From the NCBI RefSeq assembly GCF_030816935.1, contig NZ_JAUSYO010000001.1:2480001-2544000 (forward strand): a DNA stretch of 64,000 nucleotides, written 5' to 3'. Positions 34,048 through 43,214 of the stretch are shown here, in pieces. The position numbers and the translations under genes were made by a program. The notes below the pieces were generated by a model that saw only the letters and a list, made by a program, of their open reading frames with translations, was not told the DNA's origin and did not search any database. The number at the start of each line of letters is the position of its first letter. Within the stretch, counting starts at the first letter, position 1. The DNA comes from Arthrobacter sp. B3I9. Lineage in GTDB: Bacteria > Actinomycetota > Actinomycetes > Actinomycetales > Micrococcaceae.

Positions 34048-36186
34048 TCAATGAACCTCGGAGGGGTTCAGTTTTACCCGCCTCAGCAGCTGGGCGTTCA
34101 GGGCAACCACGATGGTGGAGAGGGACATCAGGACCGCACCGGCGGCGGGAGAGAGCACGACGCCGGCGAAGGCGAGCACCCCGGCGGCCAGCGGCACGGC
34201 GATGATGTTGTACCCGGTGGCCCAGACGAGGTTCTGCCACATCTTCCGGTAGCTGGCCCGGGACAGGTCCACCATGGAGAGCACGGCCCGGGGGTCGTTG
34301 CCGGCGAGCACCACTCCGGCGGATTCCATGGCGACGTCGGTGCCGGCGCCGATGGCGATGCCCACCTCGGCCCGGGCCAGGGCCGGGGAGTCGTTGACGC
34401 CGTCTCCGACCATGGCGACCTTCAGGCTGCGGGATTGGAGTTCGGCGACTTTCTTGTCCTTATCCGCGGGCAGGACCTCGGCGAACACCTCGTCGATGTT
34501 CAACTCTTCGGCCACGGCCTGTGCGACCTGGCGGGCGTCGCCGGTGATCATGGCTACCTTCACGCCGCGGTTCTGCAGGGCGGTGACGGCTTGCCGGGAC
34601 TCCTCGCGGATGGCGTCCTCGAGGATGGCCGCGCCCAGGATCCGGGTCCCTTCCACCACGTGCAGGACGGCTGCGCCGCGGTCCATCCATGTCCGGGTCG
34701 CGGCTGCCAGTTCTGCCGGCTCTGTGAGTCCGAGTTCGCGCAATAGTGCCGGACCCCCGACCCGGAGGGTGCGGCCGCCAACGCTAGCCTGCACGCCGCG
34801 TCCGGTCATGGACGTGAAGTCGGTGGCGCGTGGAATGTCCAGGTTCCGGCGGCGTGCTGCCCGGACGATTGCGCGGGCCACCGGGTGTTCACTGTCGGAT
34901 TCGACCGCGGCGGCCAGGGCCAGCATCTCCTGCCCGTCCACGCCTCCGACCGTGGCGAAGTCCTTGAGTTCGGGTTCGCCCTTGGTCAGGGTTCCGGTCT
35001 TGTCGAACAGCACGACGTCGACGGTGCGCATGCGCTCCAGGACCATCCGGTTTTTGATCAGGACACCGGCCCGGGCGGCCTGTTCGGTGGAGATTGCGAT
35101 CACCAATGGAATGGCCAGGCCCAGGGCGTGGGGGCAGGCGATCACCAGGACGGTGACGGTGCGCGTGACAGCTTCGGGGATGTTGCCCAGCAGCGTCCAG
35201 GCGATGAAGGTGATGACGCCGGCCGCGGTGGCGAAGTAGAACAGGAACGCCGCGGCGCGGTCGGCAAGGGCCTGCGCCCGCGACGATGAGGCCTGCGCTT
35301 CGGCGACCAGGCGCTGGATCCCGGCCAGGGCGGTGTCATCCCCGACGGCGTCCACCCTGACCCGGACCGTGTTGTCGGTGGCGACCGTTCCGGCCACGAC
35401 AGTATCCCCCGGGGAGCGGAGCACGGTCTTGGATTCGCCGGTGATCATCGATTCGTCGAACTCGGCCTGCCCGTCGGTCACCGTTCCGTCTGCCGGCATC
35501 CGGGCGCCGGAGCGGACCAGAACCAGGTCCCCGGCCTGCAGCTCCGTGACACGGACGGTTTCGGTGCCGGCGTCGGTGATGCGTTCGGCCTCGTCCGGCA
35601 GCAGGGCTGCCAACGCGTCCAGGGCGCCCCGGGCAGAGCCGAGGGCCCGCATCTCAATCCAGTGGCCCAGCAGCATGATGGCCACCAACAGGGCAAGTTC
35701 CCACCAGAAGTCCAGGTCGAAACCGCCGATGCCCAGGGTGGTGGCCCAGGAAGCGGTAAAGGCAACGGTGATGGCCATGCCGATCAGCAGCATCATCCCC
35801 GGTTGCCGGGTTTTCAGCTCATTCCGGCCGCCCTTCAGGAACGGCGCGCCGCCGTAGAGGAAGATGACGGTACCCAGGACCGGTGGGATCCATACCGAAC
35901 CGGGAAACTCCGGCGGCATGTAGCCGAGCAGGTGCCCGAACATCGGGCTGAAAAAAACCACCGGCACCGACAGCACGAGCGTGAGCCAGAACCTGTCTTT
36001 GAACATGGCCGTGCTGTGCCCGGCGTGCTGGCCATGGGTGTGCACGACATGGTCATCGTCTGGACCATGTCCCTCATGGCCGTAGCGGGCCGGTGCCGTG
36101 ACGGTCCCTGCGGCAGGGGCTTCGTGGGCCGTGCCTCGCGCGGGGCCCGCCGCGGAATGATGGCGGTGCTGGTTATGGTCGTCCAT
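34048..36186 (-). CDS. copB: Copper-translocating P-type ATPase, CopB (P1B-3) type
   Basis: 712 residues with a strong AAGGAGG site. The N-terminus is His-rich (HNQHRHHS, GHEGHG, HTHGQHAGHS) and has no CxxC metal domain. Motifs: TGES in the actuator domain, the CPH metal-transport motif in IACPHALGLAIPL, DKTGTLTKGEPEL phosphorylation site, SEHPVARAIV, and MVGDGVNDSPALA hinge. CPH and the His-rich lead are the mark of CopB-type exporters for Cu(II)/Cu(I). Preceded by a probable copZ stub and a CsoR-like palindrome, the normal control of copper operons. Confidence 0.93.
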   Translation of the reverse strand: MDDHNQHRHHSAAGPARGTAHEAPAAGTVTAPARYGHEGHGPDDDHVVHTHGQHAGHSTAMFKDRFWLTLVLSVPVVFFSPMFGHLLGYMPPEFPGSVWIPPVLGTVIFLYGGAPFLKGGRNELKTRQPGMMLLIGMAITVAFTASWATTLGIGGFDLDFWWELALLVAIMLLGHWIEMRALGSARGALDALAALLPDEAERITDAGTETVRVTELQAGDLVLVRSGARMPADGTVTDGQAEFDESMITGESKTVLRSPGDTVVAGTVATDNTVRVRVDAVGDDTALAGIQRLVAEAQASSSRAQALADRAAAFLFYFATAAGVITFIAWTLLGNIPEAVTRTVTVLVIACPHALGLAIPLVIAISTEQAARAGVLIKNRMVLERMRTVDVVLFDKTGTLTKGEPELKDFATVGGVDGQEMLALAAAVESDSEHPVARAIVRAARRRNLDIPRATDFTSMTGRGVQASVGGRTLRVGGPALLRELGLTEPAELAAATRTWMDRGAAVLHVVEGTRILGAAILEDAIREESRQAVTALQNRGVKVAMITGDARQVAQAVAEELNIDEVFAEVLPADKDKKVAELQSRSLKVAMVGDGVNDSPALARAEVGIAIGAGTDVAMESAGVVLAGNDPRAVLSMVDLSRASYRKMWQNLVWATGYNIIAVPLAAGVLAFAGVVLSPAAGAVLMSLSTIVVALNAQLLRRVKLNPSEVH

Positions 36187-36298
36187 GACCCCTCCTTACG
36201 GTGGCCCGAGATTCGCCGGCGACGGCCGGTGAGCAGCAGCCGCAGCCTGAAGCCGAGACGACCAGAGGGAGTTCTTGACGGGATTCTGCTCCGCACAT
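36173..36298 (-). pseudogene. Probable copZ (heavy-metal chaperone) 5' stub
   Basis: A 41-codon frame from ATG 36298 reading MCGAESRQELPLVVSASGCG and CCSPAVAGESR, then running through the copB ribosome-binding site to a stop at 36173. The LPLV...GCGCCSPA segment resembles the N-terminus of actinobacterial HMA-domain proteins that sit just upstream of copper ATPases. The HMA domain itself (MxCxxC) is missing. I read it as a deletion remnant; an intact short peptide cannot be excluded. Confidence 0.45.
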
Positions 36299-36405
36299 GT
36301 CAGTTCCAATCTCTTGAACAAGTGATGGGTGCTGGGGTTGAACGGCTGTGACGGCGAGGCGAAGCACCTGCCTGGACATACCACTTCACTGACAACACCT
36401 GCAAT

Positions 36406-36422
36406 ATACCCCCCGGGGGTAT
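36406..36422. promoter_or_regulatory. CsoR-like operator palindrome
   Basis: ATACCCCCCGGGGGTAT: a G/C-tract dyad flanked by ATA/TAT, the form of copper-sensing CsoR sites (TACCCC...GGGGTA). It lies between the minus-strand cop genes and the plus-strand ars remnants. CsoR binding would control copB. No csoR gene is in this window. Confidence 0.65.
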
Positions 36423-36436
36423 CGTATGCAAGAGCG

Positions 36437-36607
36437 TTGAGTGGGCTTGCCATCGCCGTGGCAAGCGACACGTTCGGGGTGGAGTGCGCACAGGCACTGG
36501 CCGGCAGCGTGGGACCCTTGATGGAAGTACCCGTTCTTGTTGCACTGGTCTATGTGGCCCTGTGGGCCCGCAAGCGCCGCTTCAGCCCAGCCGCCGTTTC
36601 CCGCTAA
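36437..36607 (+). pseudogene. Arsenite efflux transporter Acr3, C-terminal remnant
   Basis: About 56 codons reading LSGLAIAVASDTFGVECAQA and LAGSVGPLMEVPVLVALVYV, followed by ALWARKRRF, a stop at 36607. This is the last transmembrane helix and tail of Acr3/ArsB permeases (pattern AIAVA..FG...QALAGVVGPLIEVPVL). The ~300 residues before it are absent; upstream lies the CsoR-like palindrome. Too short to transport anything. Confidence 0.72.
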
Positions 36608-36644
36608 TCCGTCCACCCGATCCGCCACCCGGGAGATAAACCTC

Positions 36645-36797
36645 ATGAGCACCGAAGCCGTCCGAAAGCCGTCCGTCCTCTTCCACATGTCCGCCGAAAT
36701 CCCCAAGGTTCCCACCACGCAGGCCGTGAAGGACTCCGACGTCGTGATCACCATGGGCTGCGGCCTGATAGCGTCCCTCATCCCCGCCGCCAAGTAG
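36645..36797 (+). pseudogene. Arsenate reductase arsC, internally deleted remnant
   Basis: A 50-codon frame with its own GGGAG site and stop. It reads MSTEAVRKPSVLF, then MSAEIPKVPTTQAVKDSD and VVITMGCG, then [10 protein letters not shown]. Each block matches a separate part of low-molecular-weight-phosphatase-type ArsC, but the catalytic C-x5-R loop after SVLF and the region after MGCG are gone. Both deletions keep the frame. The product would be catalytically dead. Confidence 0.75.
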
Positions 36798-36816
36798 CCG
36801 GAACAGGAGCCCCACC

Positions 36817-37839
36817 ATGAGCACCGCATCCTCGAAAACCGCAACGCCAACGTCTGCTGCCGCGAGCACCCAGCAGCTGATCATCATCGGCTCCGGCCCG
36901 GCCGGCTACACCGCGGCCATCTACGCCGCCCGCGCCGGCCTGAACCCGCTCGTCCTCGCAGGGGCGGTAACCGCGGGAGGTGCCCTGATGAACACCACCG
37001 ACGTGGAGAACTTCCCCGGCTTCCCCGAAGGTATCCAGGGTCCCGAGCTCATGGACGGCTTGCAGCAGCAGGCCGAGAGGTTCGGCGCGCAGGTGGTGTT
37101 CGACGACGTCACGGCCGTCGAACTGGCCGGGCACCTCAAGCGGGTGGTCACCGGCGCCGGAGAGACCCATGAGGCCCGGGCCGTCATCCTCGCCACCGGC
37201 TCCGCCTACAAGGAACTGGGACTGCCGGAGGAGAAAAAGTTCAGCGGCCACGGCGTCTCCTGGTGCGCCACCTGCGACGGCTTCTTCTTCCGGGAACAGG
37301 ACATCATCGTCGTCGGCGGCGGGGATTCCGCGATGGAGGAAGCCACCTTCCTGACCCGGTTCGGAAAGTCCGTCACCATCGTGGTCCGCACCGGCCAGCT
37401 GCGTGCCTCCCGGATCATGGCCCAGCGGGCCAAGGACAACCCGAAGATCCGGTTCGCCTGGAATTCCGTCATCACCGGCATCCACGGCGACGGGAAGGTC
37501 ACGGGAGTCACCCTCAAGGACACCCTGACCGGCGAAACCCGGGAGCAGGCGGCCACCGGCATTTTCGTTGCGATCGGCCACGTCCCGCGCACCGAGCTGC
37601 TGACCGGGCAGGTGGACCTCGACGCCGACGGCTATATCAAGGTCGACTCCCCCACAACGGTCACGAACCTGTCCGGCGTCTTTGCTTGCGGCGACGCCGT
37701 GGACCACCGCTACCGCCAGGCGATCACCGCCGCCGGCACGGGGTGCGCCGCGGCCCTCGACGCCGAACGCTACCTCGCGGCGCTGGATGATGCGGACAGC
37801 ATCGCCACCGCCCTGGTGGAGGAACCAGTCCACTCCTGA
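36817..37839 (+). CDS. trxB: Thioredoxin-disulfide reductase
   Basis: 340 residues with AGGAG upstream. FAD motif [20 protein letters not shown] after a 20-residue Ser/Thr/Ala lead, redox centre [11 protein letters not shown] (about residue 150), NADPH motif [19 protein letters not shown], and the C-terminal FAD-binding [23 protein letters not shown]. It reduces thioredoxin with NADPH. trxB downstream of arsC is common in actinobacterial ars operons, where it supplies electrons for arsenate reduction; here it is the only intact survivor. Whether this is the cell's main TrxB is unknown. Confidence 0.94.
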   Translation: MSTASSKTATPTSAAASTQQLIIIGSGPAGYTAAIYAARAGLNPLVLAGAVTAGGALMNTTDVENFPGFPEGIQGPELMDGLQQQAERFGAQVVFDDVTAVELAGHLKRVVTGAGETHEARAVILATGSAYKELGLPEEKKFSGHGVSWCATCDGFFFREQDIIVVGGGDSAMEEATFLTRFGKSVTIVVRTGQLRASRIMAQRAKDNPKIRFAWNSVITGIHGDGKVTGVTLKDTLTGETREQAATGIFVAIGHVPRTELLTGQVDLDADGYIKVDSPTTVTNLSGVFACGDAVDHRYRQAITAAGTGCAAALDAERYLAALDDADSIATALVEEPVHS

Positions 37840-37916
37840 GGCAAGGGAAAGGCTGGATGAGCACGGCATGCTGTGAAAGGTTCCCAATGGCGGGCAGACC
37901 GTGAAGTATGGGGTCC

Positions 37917-38156
37917 ATGAGTTCAACATACGATGCCTCCCGCCCGGTCGAGTCCGATGCCCCCGAAGCAGTGAACGCTGCCGTCCGGGAGGCCACCCGG
38001 GAACTCAGCGAAACGCTTCGTCGAAACGGCCACGAGGTCGCCTTTGAAGATATTGCGCGGTTGGGGCACACCGAATCCTGGGACGACGAAGGCCAGCGCT
38101 GGGTCCAGGTCACCTGGACGGACGAAGAGCCCGGCGACGCAGCCCCCGAAGCCTAG
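37917..38156 (+). CDS. Small hypothetical protein
   Basis: 79 residues from ATG 37917 (an in-frame ATG at 37908 is possible). Acidic and soluble, with AAVREATRELSETLRRNGHEVAFEDIARLG in the middle and a Trp-containing SWDDEGQRWVQVTWTDEEPG tail. Codon use fits coding. It ends within 4 bp of the convergent rhaB stop. Family not recognised. Confidence 0.65.
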   Translation: MSSTYDASRPVESDAPEAVNAAVREATRELSETLRRNGHEVAFEDIARLGHTESWDDEGQRWVQVTWTDEEPGDAAPEA

Positions 38157-39631
38157 GCCGGGGCCTGCAAAGAACCCGCCGGCTCGTACCGTTCGAGGGC
38201 CGTGCCGGCAGCGACGATCTTCCGCAGGTCCGCGAGGCCTCCAGCCAGTTCACCGGCGGCGCGTGCCTGCACCAGCACGTTGCCGAGGGCGGTGGCCTCG
38301 ACCGGCCCCGCGACCACCGGTTTGCCCGTAGCGTCGGCCGTCAGCCGGCAGAGGAGCCGGTTCTGCGAACCGCCGCCAACGATGTGCACGACGCCGATGC
38401 TGCGTCCGGTGAGCCGTTCGGCGTCGCGGATGGTCCGCGCGTAACCGGCAGCCAGGCTGTCCAGGATGCAGCGGACAACCTCCGCGGGCCGGTCCGCAAG
38501 GCCGGCGCCGGCATGGCGGACGGCAGCGCGGATCCGGTCGGGCATGTTGTCCGGCGGCGTGAAGGCGGGGTCGTCGGCGTTGATCTGCGGTCCGCCGGGC
38601 GGCAGCTCTGCGGCATCCTCCAGCAGCCGGGCGAGCGGCAGCGTCAGGCCCTCGGCGGCCCACGTCCGCTGGCACTCGCTGAGCAGCCACAGGCCGCCGA
38701 CGTTGCGCAAGTACCGGATGGTGCCGTCCACGCCGCGCTCATTGGTGAAATTCGCGAGCCGGCTGGCCTCGCTGAGGACCGGATGCTGAAGTTCGACGCC
38801 CACCAGCGACCACGTCCCGGACGAAATGTAGGCGAAATCCGGGGTCCCCGCGGGCACGGCCGCCACAGCGGATGCGGTGTCGTGCGAGCCGACCGCCACC
38901 ACCGGGGTACCGGCGGGCAGCCCGGTCCGCACGGCGATGGCCGGCAGGACGGTGCCGATCGTTTCCCCGGGCTGGATCAGCGGCGGAAACAGGTCCTGCG
39001 GCAGGTCCAGGGCAGCCAGGAACTCCGCGGCCCACTCACCCGCGGCGGCATCGAAGAGCCCCGTGGTGGAGGCATTGGTGGCTTCCGTCCGCCGCACACC
39101 CGTGAGCCGGAAAGCGATCAGGTCCGGAATCAGCAGCGCCTGGACACCATGCAGATCACCTTCGCTGGCGAGCTGGTAGAGCGTGTTGAACTGCAGGAAC
39201 TGCAGACCCGTAGTGCCGTACAGCCGCGCAGGAGCCAGGCGCTCATGGACACGGCCGACGGCGGCGCGGCTGCGCTCATCCCGGTAGCTGTACGGCTGGG
39301 CGACGAGCGCGCCCGAGGCATCCACCAGCCCGTAGTCCACGGCCCAGGTGTCGATGCCGACGCTCGCGATGCGCGCTCCGCGTGCCGCTGCCGCCGTTGC
39401 GGCCTCAGTAAGGCCGGTGAGCACTTCCGCGAACAGGGCATCGAAGTCCCAGCGCAGCCCGCCGCCGGACCGAACCACGGCGTTCGGAAACCGGTGCACG
39501 GTTTCGAGGGAAACCCCGGGGTCCCCGTCGTCGTTCTCCCTGATCCGGCCCAGCATCACCCGGCCGGAGGACGCGCCGATATCGACGGCGGCGAAGACGC
39601 TGCCCCCGGAGTCCGCCCTTTTCCCGGTCAT
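38153..39631 (-). CDS. rhaB: Rhamnulokinase
   Basis: 492 residues, FGGY carbohydrate kinase. N-terminal phosphate motif AAVDIGASSGRVMLGRI, SVGIDTWAVDYGLVD with the catalytic aspartate, VAVGSHDTASAVAAVP, YISSGTWSLVGVEL, and VHIVGGGSQNRLLCRLTAD. The GASSGRV start is typical of RhaB. It phosphorylates L-rhamnulose to L-rhamnulose 1-phosphate. It overlaps the aldolase gene by 4 bp and is the last gene of the minus-strand rhamnose operon. Confidence 0.94.
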   Translation of the reverse strand: MTGKRADSGGSVFAAVDIGASSGRVMLGRIRENDDGDPGVSLETVHRFPNAVVRSGGGLRWDFDALFAEVLTGLTEAATAAAARGARIASVGIDTWAVDYGLVDASGALVAQPYSYRDERSRAAVGRVHERLAPARLYGTTGLQFLQFNTLYQLASEGDLHGVQALLIPDLIAFRLTGVRRTEATNASTTGLFDAAAGEWAAEFLAALDLPQDLFPPLIQPGETIGTVLPAIAVRTGLPAGTPVVAVGSHDTASAVAAVPAGTPDFAYISSGTWSLVGVELQHPVLSEASRLANFTNERGVDGTIRYLRNVGGLWLLSECQRTWAAEGLTLPLARLLEDAAELPPGGPQINADDPAFTPPDNMPDRIRAAVRHAGAGLADRPAEVVRCILDSLAAGYARTIRDAERLTGRSIGVVHIVGGGSQNRLLCRLTADATGKPVVAGPVEATALGNVLVQARAAGELAGGLADLRKIVAAGTALERYEPAGSLQAPA

Positions 39632-41664
39632 CGGAGGAAAGCATTGGCGACGCCGGCATCCACCGGAATGTGCAACCCGGTGGTGTGCGAGAGCTCACTG
39701 CTGGTGAGCACGGCGGCGGCGTTGGCCACGTTCTCGGGCAGGACCTCGCGCTTGAGCAGGGTGCGCTGGGCGTAGTACTCGCCCAGTTTTTCCTCTTCCA
39801 CGCCGTACACGGCGGCGCGCTTGGCGCCCCAGCCGCCGGCGAAGATCCCCGAACCGCGGACGACGCCGTCGGGGTTAATGCCGTTGACCCGGATGCCGTG
39901 CCCGCCCAGCTCCGCCGCGAGCAGCCGGACCTGGTGCGCCTGGTCGGCCTTGGTGGCGGAGTACGCGATGTTGTTGGGGCCGGCGAAGACGGAGTTCTTG
40001 GAGGAGATGTAGAGGATGTCCCCGCCCATCCCCTGCTCGATCAGGACCCGCGCGGCGGCCTTGGACACCAGGAAGGAACCCTTGGCCATGACGTTGTGCT
40101 GGAGGTCCCAGTCCTTCTCCGTGGTCTCCAGCAGGGGCTTGGAAATGGACAGCCCGGCGTTGTTGACCACCAGGTCCAGCCCCCCGAAGGCCAGGACGGC
40201 GGCTTCCACCGCGGCCACCACCTGCGCCTCGTCCGTGACGTCGGCCTGGATCCCGACGGCGGCGTCGGGGCCGCCGAGTTCAGCGGCGACGGCCTCGGCG
40301 TTCTCCAGGTTCAGGTCCGCGATCACGACGCAGGCTCCTTCGGCGGCGAGCCGGGTGGCGATGGCCTTGCCGATGCCGGACGCAGCCCCGGTCACGAGGG
40401 CGATCCGGGTCGCGTGCGACTTGGGTTTGGGCATCCGGGCGAGTTTGGCTTCCTCGAGGGCCCAGTATTCGATCCGGAACTTCTCGGCTTCCTCGATCGG
40501 GGCGTACGTGGAGACGGCCTCCGCGCCGCGCATCACGTTGATGGCGTTGAGGTAGTACTCCCCGGCCACCCGGGCTGTCTGCTTGTCCTTGCCGTAGGAG
40601 AACATCCCCACGCCGGGGACCAGCACAATGGCCGGATCCGCGCCGCGCAGGGCTGGGCTGTCGGGACCCGCGTGCCGGTCATAGTAGGCCTGGTAGTCCT
40701 CGCGGTAGGCGGCGTGGAGTTCCTTCAACCGGGCTACGGAGTCCTCGACGGACGCTTCGGCGGGCAGGTCCAGGACCAGGGGCTTGACCTTGGTGCGCAG
40801 GAAATGGTCCGGGCAGGAAGTGCCCAGGGCGCCCAGGCGCGGGTGTTCCTGCCCCTCGAGGAACTCCAAGACCGCCGGGTCATCGCTGAAGTGCCCTATG
40901 ACCGGCTTGTCCGCGGACGCGAGCCCGCGGATCACCGGTGCCAGCGCCGCGGCCTTGGCCCGCCGTGCCGGTTCCGGCAGGGCGGCGTAGCCCGGGAGCT
41001 TTGGCCCGAACGGCTCGGGGCGGCCGTGCTCGGCGATGTACTTCTCGGCCTGCTCGATGATCCACAGCGAGTTTGCTTCGGCTTCCTCGCTGGTGGCGCC
41101 CCACGCGGTGGTGCCGTGGCCGCCGAGGATGGTGCCGATGGCCTGCGGGTTGGCGTCCTTGATGGCGGCGATGTCCAGGCCGAGCTGGAAGCCGGGCCGC
41201 CGCCATGGCACCCAGGCGACCTTGTCGCCGAAGATCTCCCAGGTGAGGGCCTCGCCGTCGGCAGCCGTGGCGATTGCGATGCCGGAATCCGGGTGCAGGT
41301 GGTCCACGTGGGCCGCGTCCACCAGCCCGTGCATGGCGGTATCGATCGAGGGCGCCGCCCCGCCTTTGCCGTGCAGGCAGTAGTCGAAGGCCGCCACCAT
41401 CTCGTCTTCACGCTCGACGCCGGGGTACACGTTCCGGAGTGCCTGCAGCCGGTCCAGCCGGAGCACCGCGAGTCCGGGCTCGGTCAGCGTGCCAAGGTCA
41501 CCGCCGGAGCCCTTCACCCACAGCAGCCGGACGTCCTCACCGGTGACGGGATCCCTTTCGGTGCCCTTGGCGGACGTGTTGCCGCCGGCGTAATTCGTGT
41601 TCCGCTTGTCCGCTCCGAGGCGGTTGGAACGGTTGAGCAGTTGTTCCACAGCTGGGTTGGTCAT
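39628..41664 (-). CDS. Bifunctional rhamnulose-1-phosphate aldolase / short-chain (lactaldehyde) dehydrogenase
   Basis: 678 residues from ATG 41664 (GGGGAG upstream). Residues ~1-425 are a class II aldolase domain: NYAGGNTSAKG near the start and zinc histidines in VDHLHPDSG and ILGGHGT. Residues ~430-678 form an SDR domain: ALVTGAASGIGKAIATRLA, NNAGLS, and catalytic Ser/Tyr/Lys in ISSKNSVF...IAYSATKADQ. The fused enzyme (RhaD-SDR, like B. subtilis RhaEW) splits rhamnulose 1-phosphate to DHAP and L-lactaldehyde and oxidises the latter to lactate. Confidence 0.93.
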   Translation of the reverse strand: MTNPAVEQLLNRSNRLGADKRNTNYAGGNTSAKGTERDPVTGEDVRLLWVKGSGGDLGTLTEPGLAVLRLDRLQALRNVYPGVEREDEMVAAFDYCLHGKGGAAPSIDTAMHGLVDAAHVDHLHPDSGIAIATAADGEALTWEIFGDKVAWVPWRRPGFQLGLDIAAIKDANPQAIGTILGGHGTTAWGATSEEAEANSLWIIEQAEKYIAEHGRPEPFGPKLPGYAALPEPARRAKAAALAPVIRGLASADKPVIGHFSDDPAVLEFLEGQEHPRLGALGTSCPDHFLRTKVKPLVLDLPAEASVEDSVARLKELHAAYREDYQAYYDRHAGPDSPALRGADPAIVLVPGVGMFSYGKDKQTARVAGEYYLNAINVMRGAEAVSTYAPIEEAEKFRIEYWALEEAKLARMPKPKSHATRIALVTGAASGIGKAIATRLAAEGACVVIADLNLENAEAVAAELGGPDAAVGIQADVTDEAQVVAAVEAAVLAFGGLDLVVNNAGLSISKPLLETTEKDWDLQHNVMAKGSFLVSKAAARVLIEQGMGGDILYISSKNSVFAGPNNIAYSATKADQAHQVRLLAAELGGHGIRVNGINPDGVVRGSGIFAGGWGAKRAAVYGVEEEKLGEYYAQRTLLKREVLPENVANAAAVLTSSELSHTTGLHIPVDAGVANAFLR

Positions 41665-41668
41665 GGTT

Positions 41669-42835
41669 TTAGGCTCCCCATCCGGCCTGGTGGCCGCCCT
41701 GGCGGTCGGCGTTGATTTTTTCCTGGTATCCGCTCGCCGCGAAGGCGGCCATCGGGTCGGCGGGAACCCCGCGGGACTCCCGCCACTGTGCAAGATCGGG
41801 CCGGACGTCGGTGTAGAACGCGTCCATCAGCACGGCATTCGCCGCCAGCACGTCTCCGGCATTCTGCGCCGCTTCAAGGGCGGCGGTGTCGACCAGCAGT
41901 GCCCGTGCCGTCATTTCCTGCACGTTGAGAACCGAGCGGATCTGCCCCGGGATCTTCCCTTCGACGTTGTGGCACTGGTCCAGCATGAAGGCCACCCCCG
42001 CGGCGGGGTCGAGTCCGCCGCCACGGACCACCTCGTGCATGATGCGGAACAGCTGGAACGGGTCCGCCGCACCCACGATCAGGTCATCGTCCGCGTAGAA
42101 ACGGGAGTTGAAGTCGAAGGAACCCAGCCTGCCCAGGCGCAGCAGCTGCGCCACGATGAACTCGATGTTGGTGCCGGGAGCGTGGTGGCCGGTGTCCAGG
42201 CAGACCTTGGCCTTCTCGCCGAGGGCAACGCAGTGCACATAGGACGTACCCCAGTCCGGAACATCCGTGTGATAGAAAGCCGGCTCGAAGAACTTGTACT
42301 CCAGCACCAGCCGCTGGTCATCCTCGAGGCGGTCGTAGACCTTGCGCAGCGACTCTGCCAGCCAGTCCTGCCGGGCCCGCAGGTTGCCCTGCCCGGGGTA
42401 GTTGGTCCCGTCCGCCAACCAGATCTTCAGGTCCTTGGAACCGGTCTGGTTCATCACTTCCAGGCACTCGTACATGTGGTCGACAGCCTTCGATCGGACC
42501 GCCGGGTCGCTGTGGGTGAGGCTGCCGAACTTGTAGTCGTCGTCCTGGAACGTGTTGCTGTTGACCGTCCCGAGCTTCACGCCGAGTCCCGCGGCGTACT
42601 CCGCCAGCGCCGCGTAATCGTCCGACTTGTCCCAGGGAATGTGCAGGGCCACCGACGGCGCCAGTCCGGTGAGGGTGTTGACCTGGGCGGCGTCGGCGAG
42701 CTTTTCCTCGATGGTCCGCGGGGTGCCCGGCGTCGAAAAGACTTTGAAGCGGGTGCCGGAGTTGCCGAAGGCCCAGGAAGGCAGCTCGATGCGTTGTTGC
42801 TCGAGCGTGGTCAGAACGTCAGTGGGGATAGACAC
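41669..42835 (-). CDS. rhaI: L-rhamnose isomerase
   Basis: 388 residues, of the RhaI (Pseudomonas stutzeri/actinobacterial) type rather than E. coli RhaA. Visible marks: SWAFGNSGTRFKVFSTPGTPRT at the N-terminus, ALHIPWDKSDDYAAL, LEYKFFEPAFYHTDVPDWG with metal-binding glutamate, VCLDTGHHAPGTNIEF and FDFNSRFYADDDLIVGAADP, the metal-site histidine/aspartates. It converts L-rhamnose to L-rhamnulose with Mn2+/Co2+. Five bases separate it from the aldolase gene. Confidence 0.94.
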   Translation of the reverse strand: MSIPTDVLTTLEQQRIELPSWAFGNSGTRFKVFSTPGTPRTIEEKLADAAQVNTLTGLAPSVALHIPWDKSDDYAALAEYAAGLGVKLGTVNSNTFQDDDYKFGSLTHSDPAVRSKAVDHMYECLEVMNQTGSKDLKIWLADGTNYPGQGNLRARQDWLAESLRKVYDRLEDDQRLVLEYKFFEPAFYHTDVPDWGTSYVHCVALGEKAKVCLDTGHHAPGTNIEFIVAQLLRLGRLGSFDFNSRFYADDDLIVGAADPFQLFRIMHEVVRGGGLDPAAGVAFMLDQCHNVEGKIPGQIRSVLNVQEMTARALLVDTAALEAAQNAGDVLAANAVLMDAFYTDVRPDLAQWRESRGVPADPMAAFAASGYQEKINADRQGGHQAGWGA

Positions 42836-42836
42836 G

Positions 42837-43214
42837 TCAGTCTCCTTGAGATGTGGAGGAGGAGAAGCCGGGCGTTGAGGCGGCCAGTTGGTCCTCGAGG
42901 TTGAATATTTCAGTCAGTTGAAGGAAGCCTTCGTCCGGGGCCCCGTCCAGGTCTTCGAAGAAGCCGGACATCTGCTCCTGCCAGCGGGCGTTGACGTCGG
43001 TGGCTGCCATCCGGGCCTGGGCTTCGGGAAGGCTGTCGGTTTCGAAATAGCCGATCAGCAGGCCGTCGGGGCGCAGGAAAAGTGAGTAGTTGTGCCATCC
43101 GGAGCTCTTCAGCGCCGCTAGCATCTCCGGCCACACGGCAGCATGCCGCCGCGTGTACTCCTCGATACGTCCCGGCTTGACCTGCAGCTGGAAGCAGACG
43201 CGCTGGCGGCTCAC
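42837..43214 (-). CDS. rhaM: L-rhamnose mutarotase
   Basis: 125 residues from GTG 43214, which overlaps the upstream stop (GTGA); longer frames read into that gene. Family pattern: RVCFQLQVKPGRIEEYTRRH, VWPEMLAALKSSGWHNYSLFL and LIGYFETDSLPEAQARMAAT with WQEQMSGFF, containing the His/Tyr/Trp pocket. It interconverts alpha and beta rhamnose for the isomerase. The tail after ~105 residues (FNLEDQLAASTPGF...) is longer than in E. coli RhaM. Confidence 0.93.
   Translation of the reverse strand: MSRQRVCFQLQVKPGRIEEYTRRHAAVWPEMLAALKSSGWHNYSLFLRPDGLLIGYFETDSLPEAQARMAATDVNARWQEQMSGFFEDLDGAPDEGFLQLTEIFNLEDQLAASTPGFSSSTSQGD

Noticed and set aside
36329..36436. The codons upstream of the Acr3 tail as part of a real small protein
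   Set aside because: They run through the CsoR-like palindrome and show no homology-like sequence; the recognisable part begins at about 36437.
39670..41715. A 681-codon plus-strand open frame opposite the rhamnose aldolase fusion
   Set aside because: It is a shadow of the high-GC coding strand: its composition is Gly/Val/His/Gln-rich low complexity, with no motif, while the minus strand has complete aldolase and SDR motifs.
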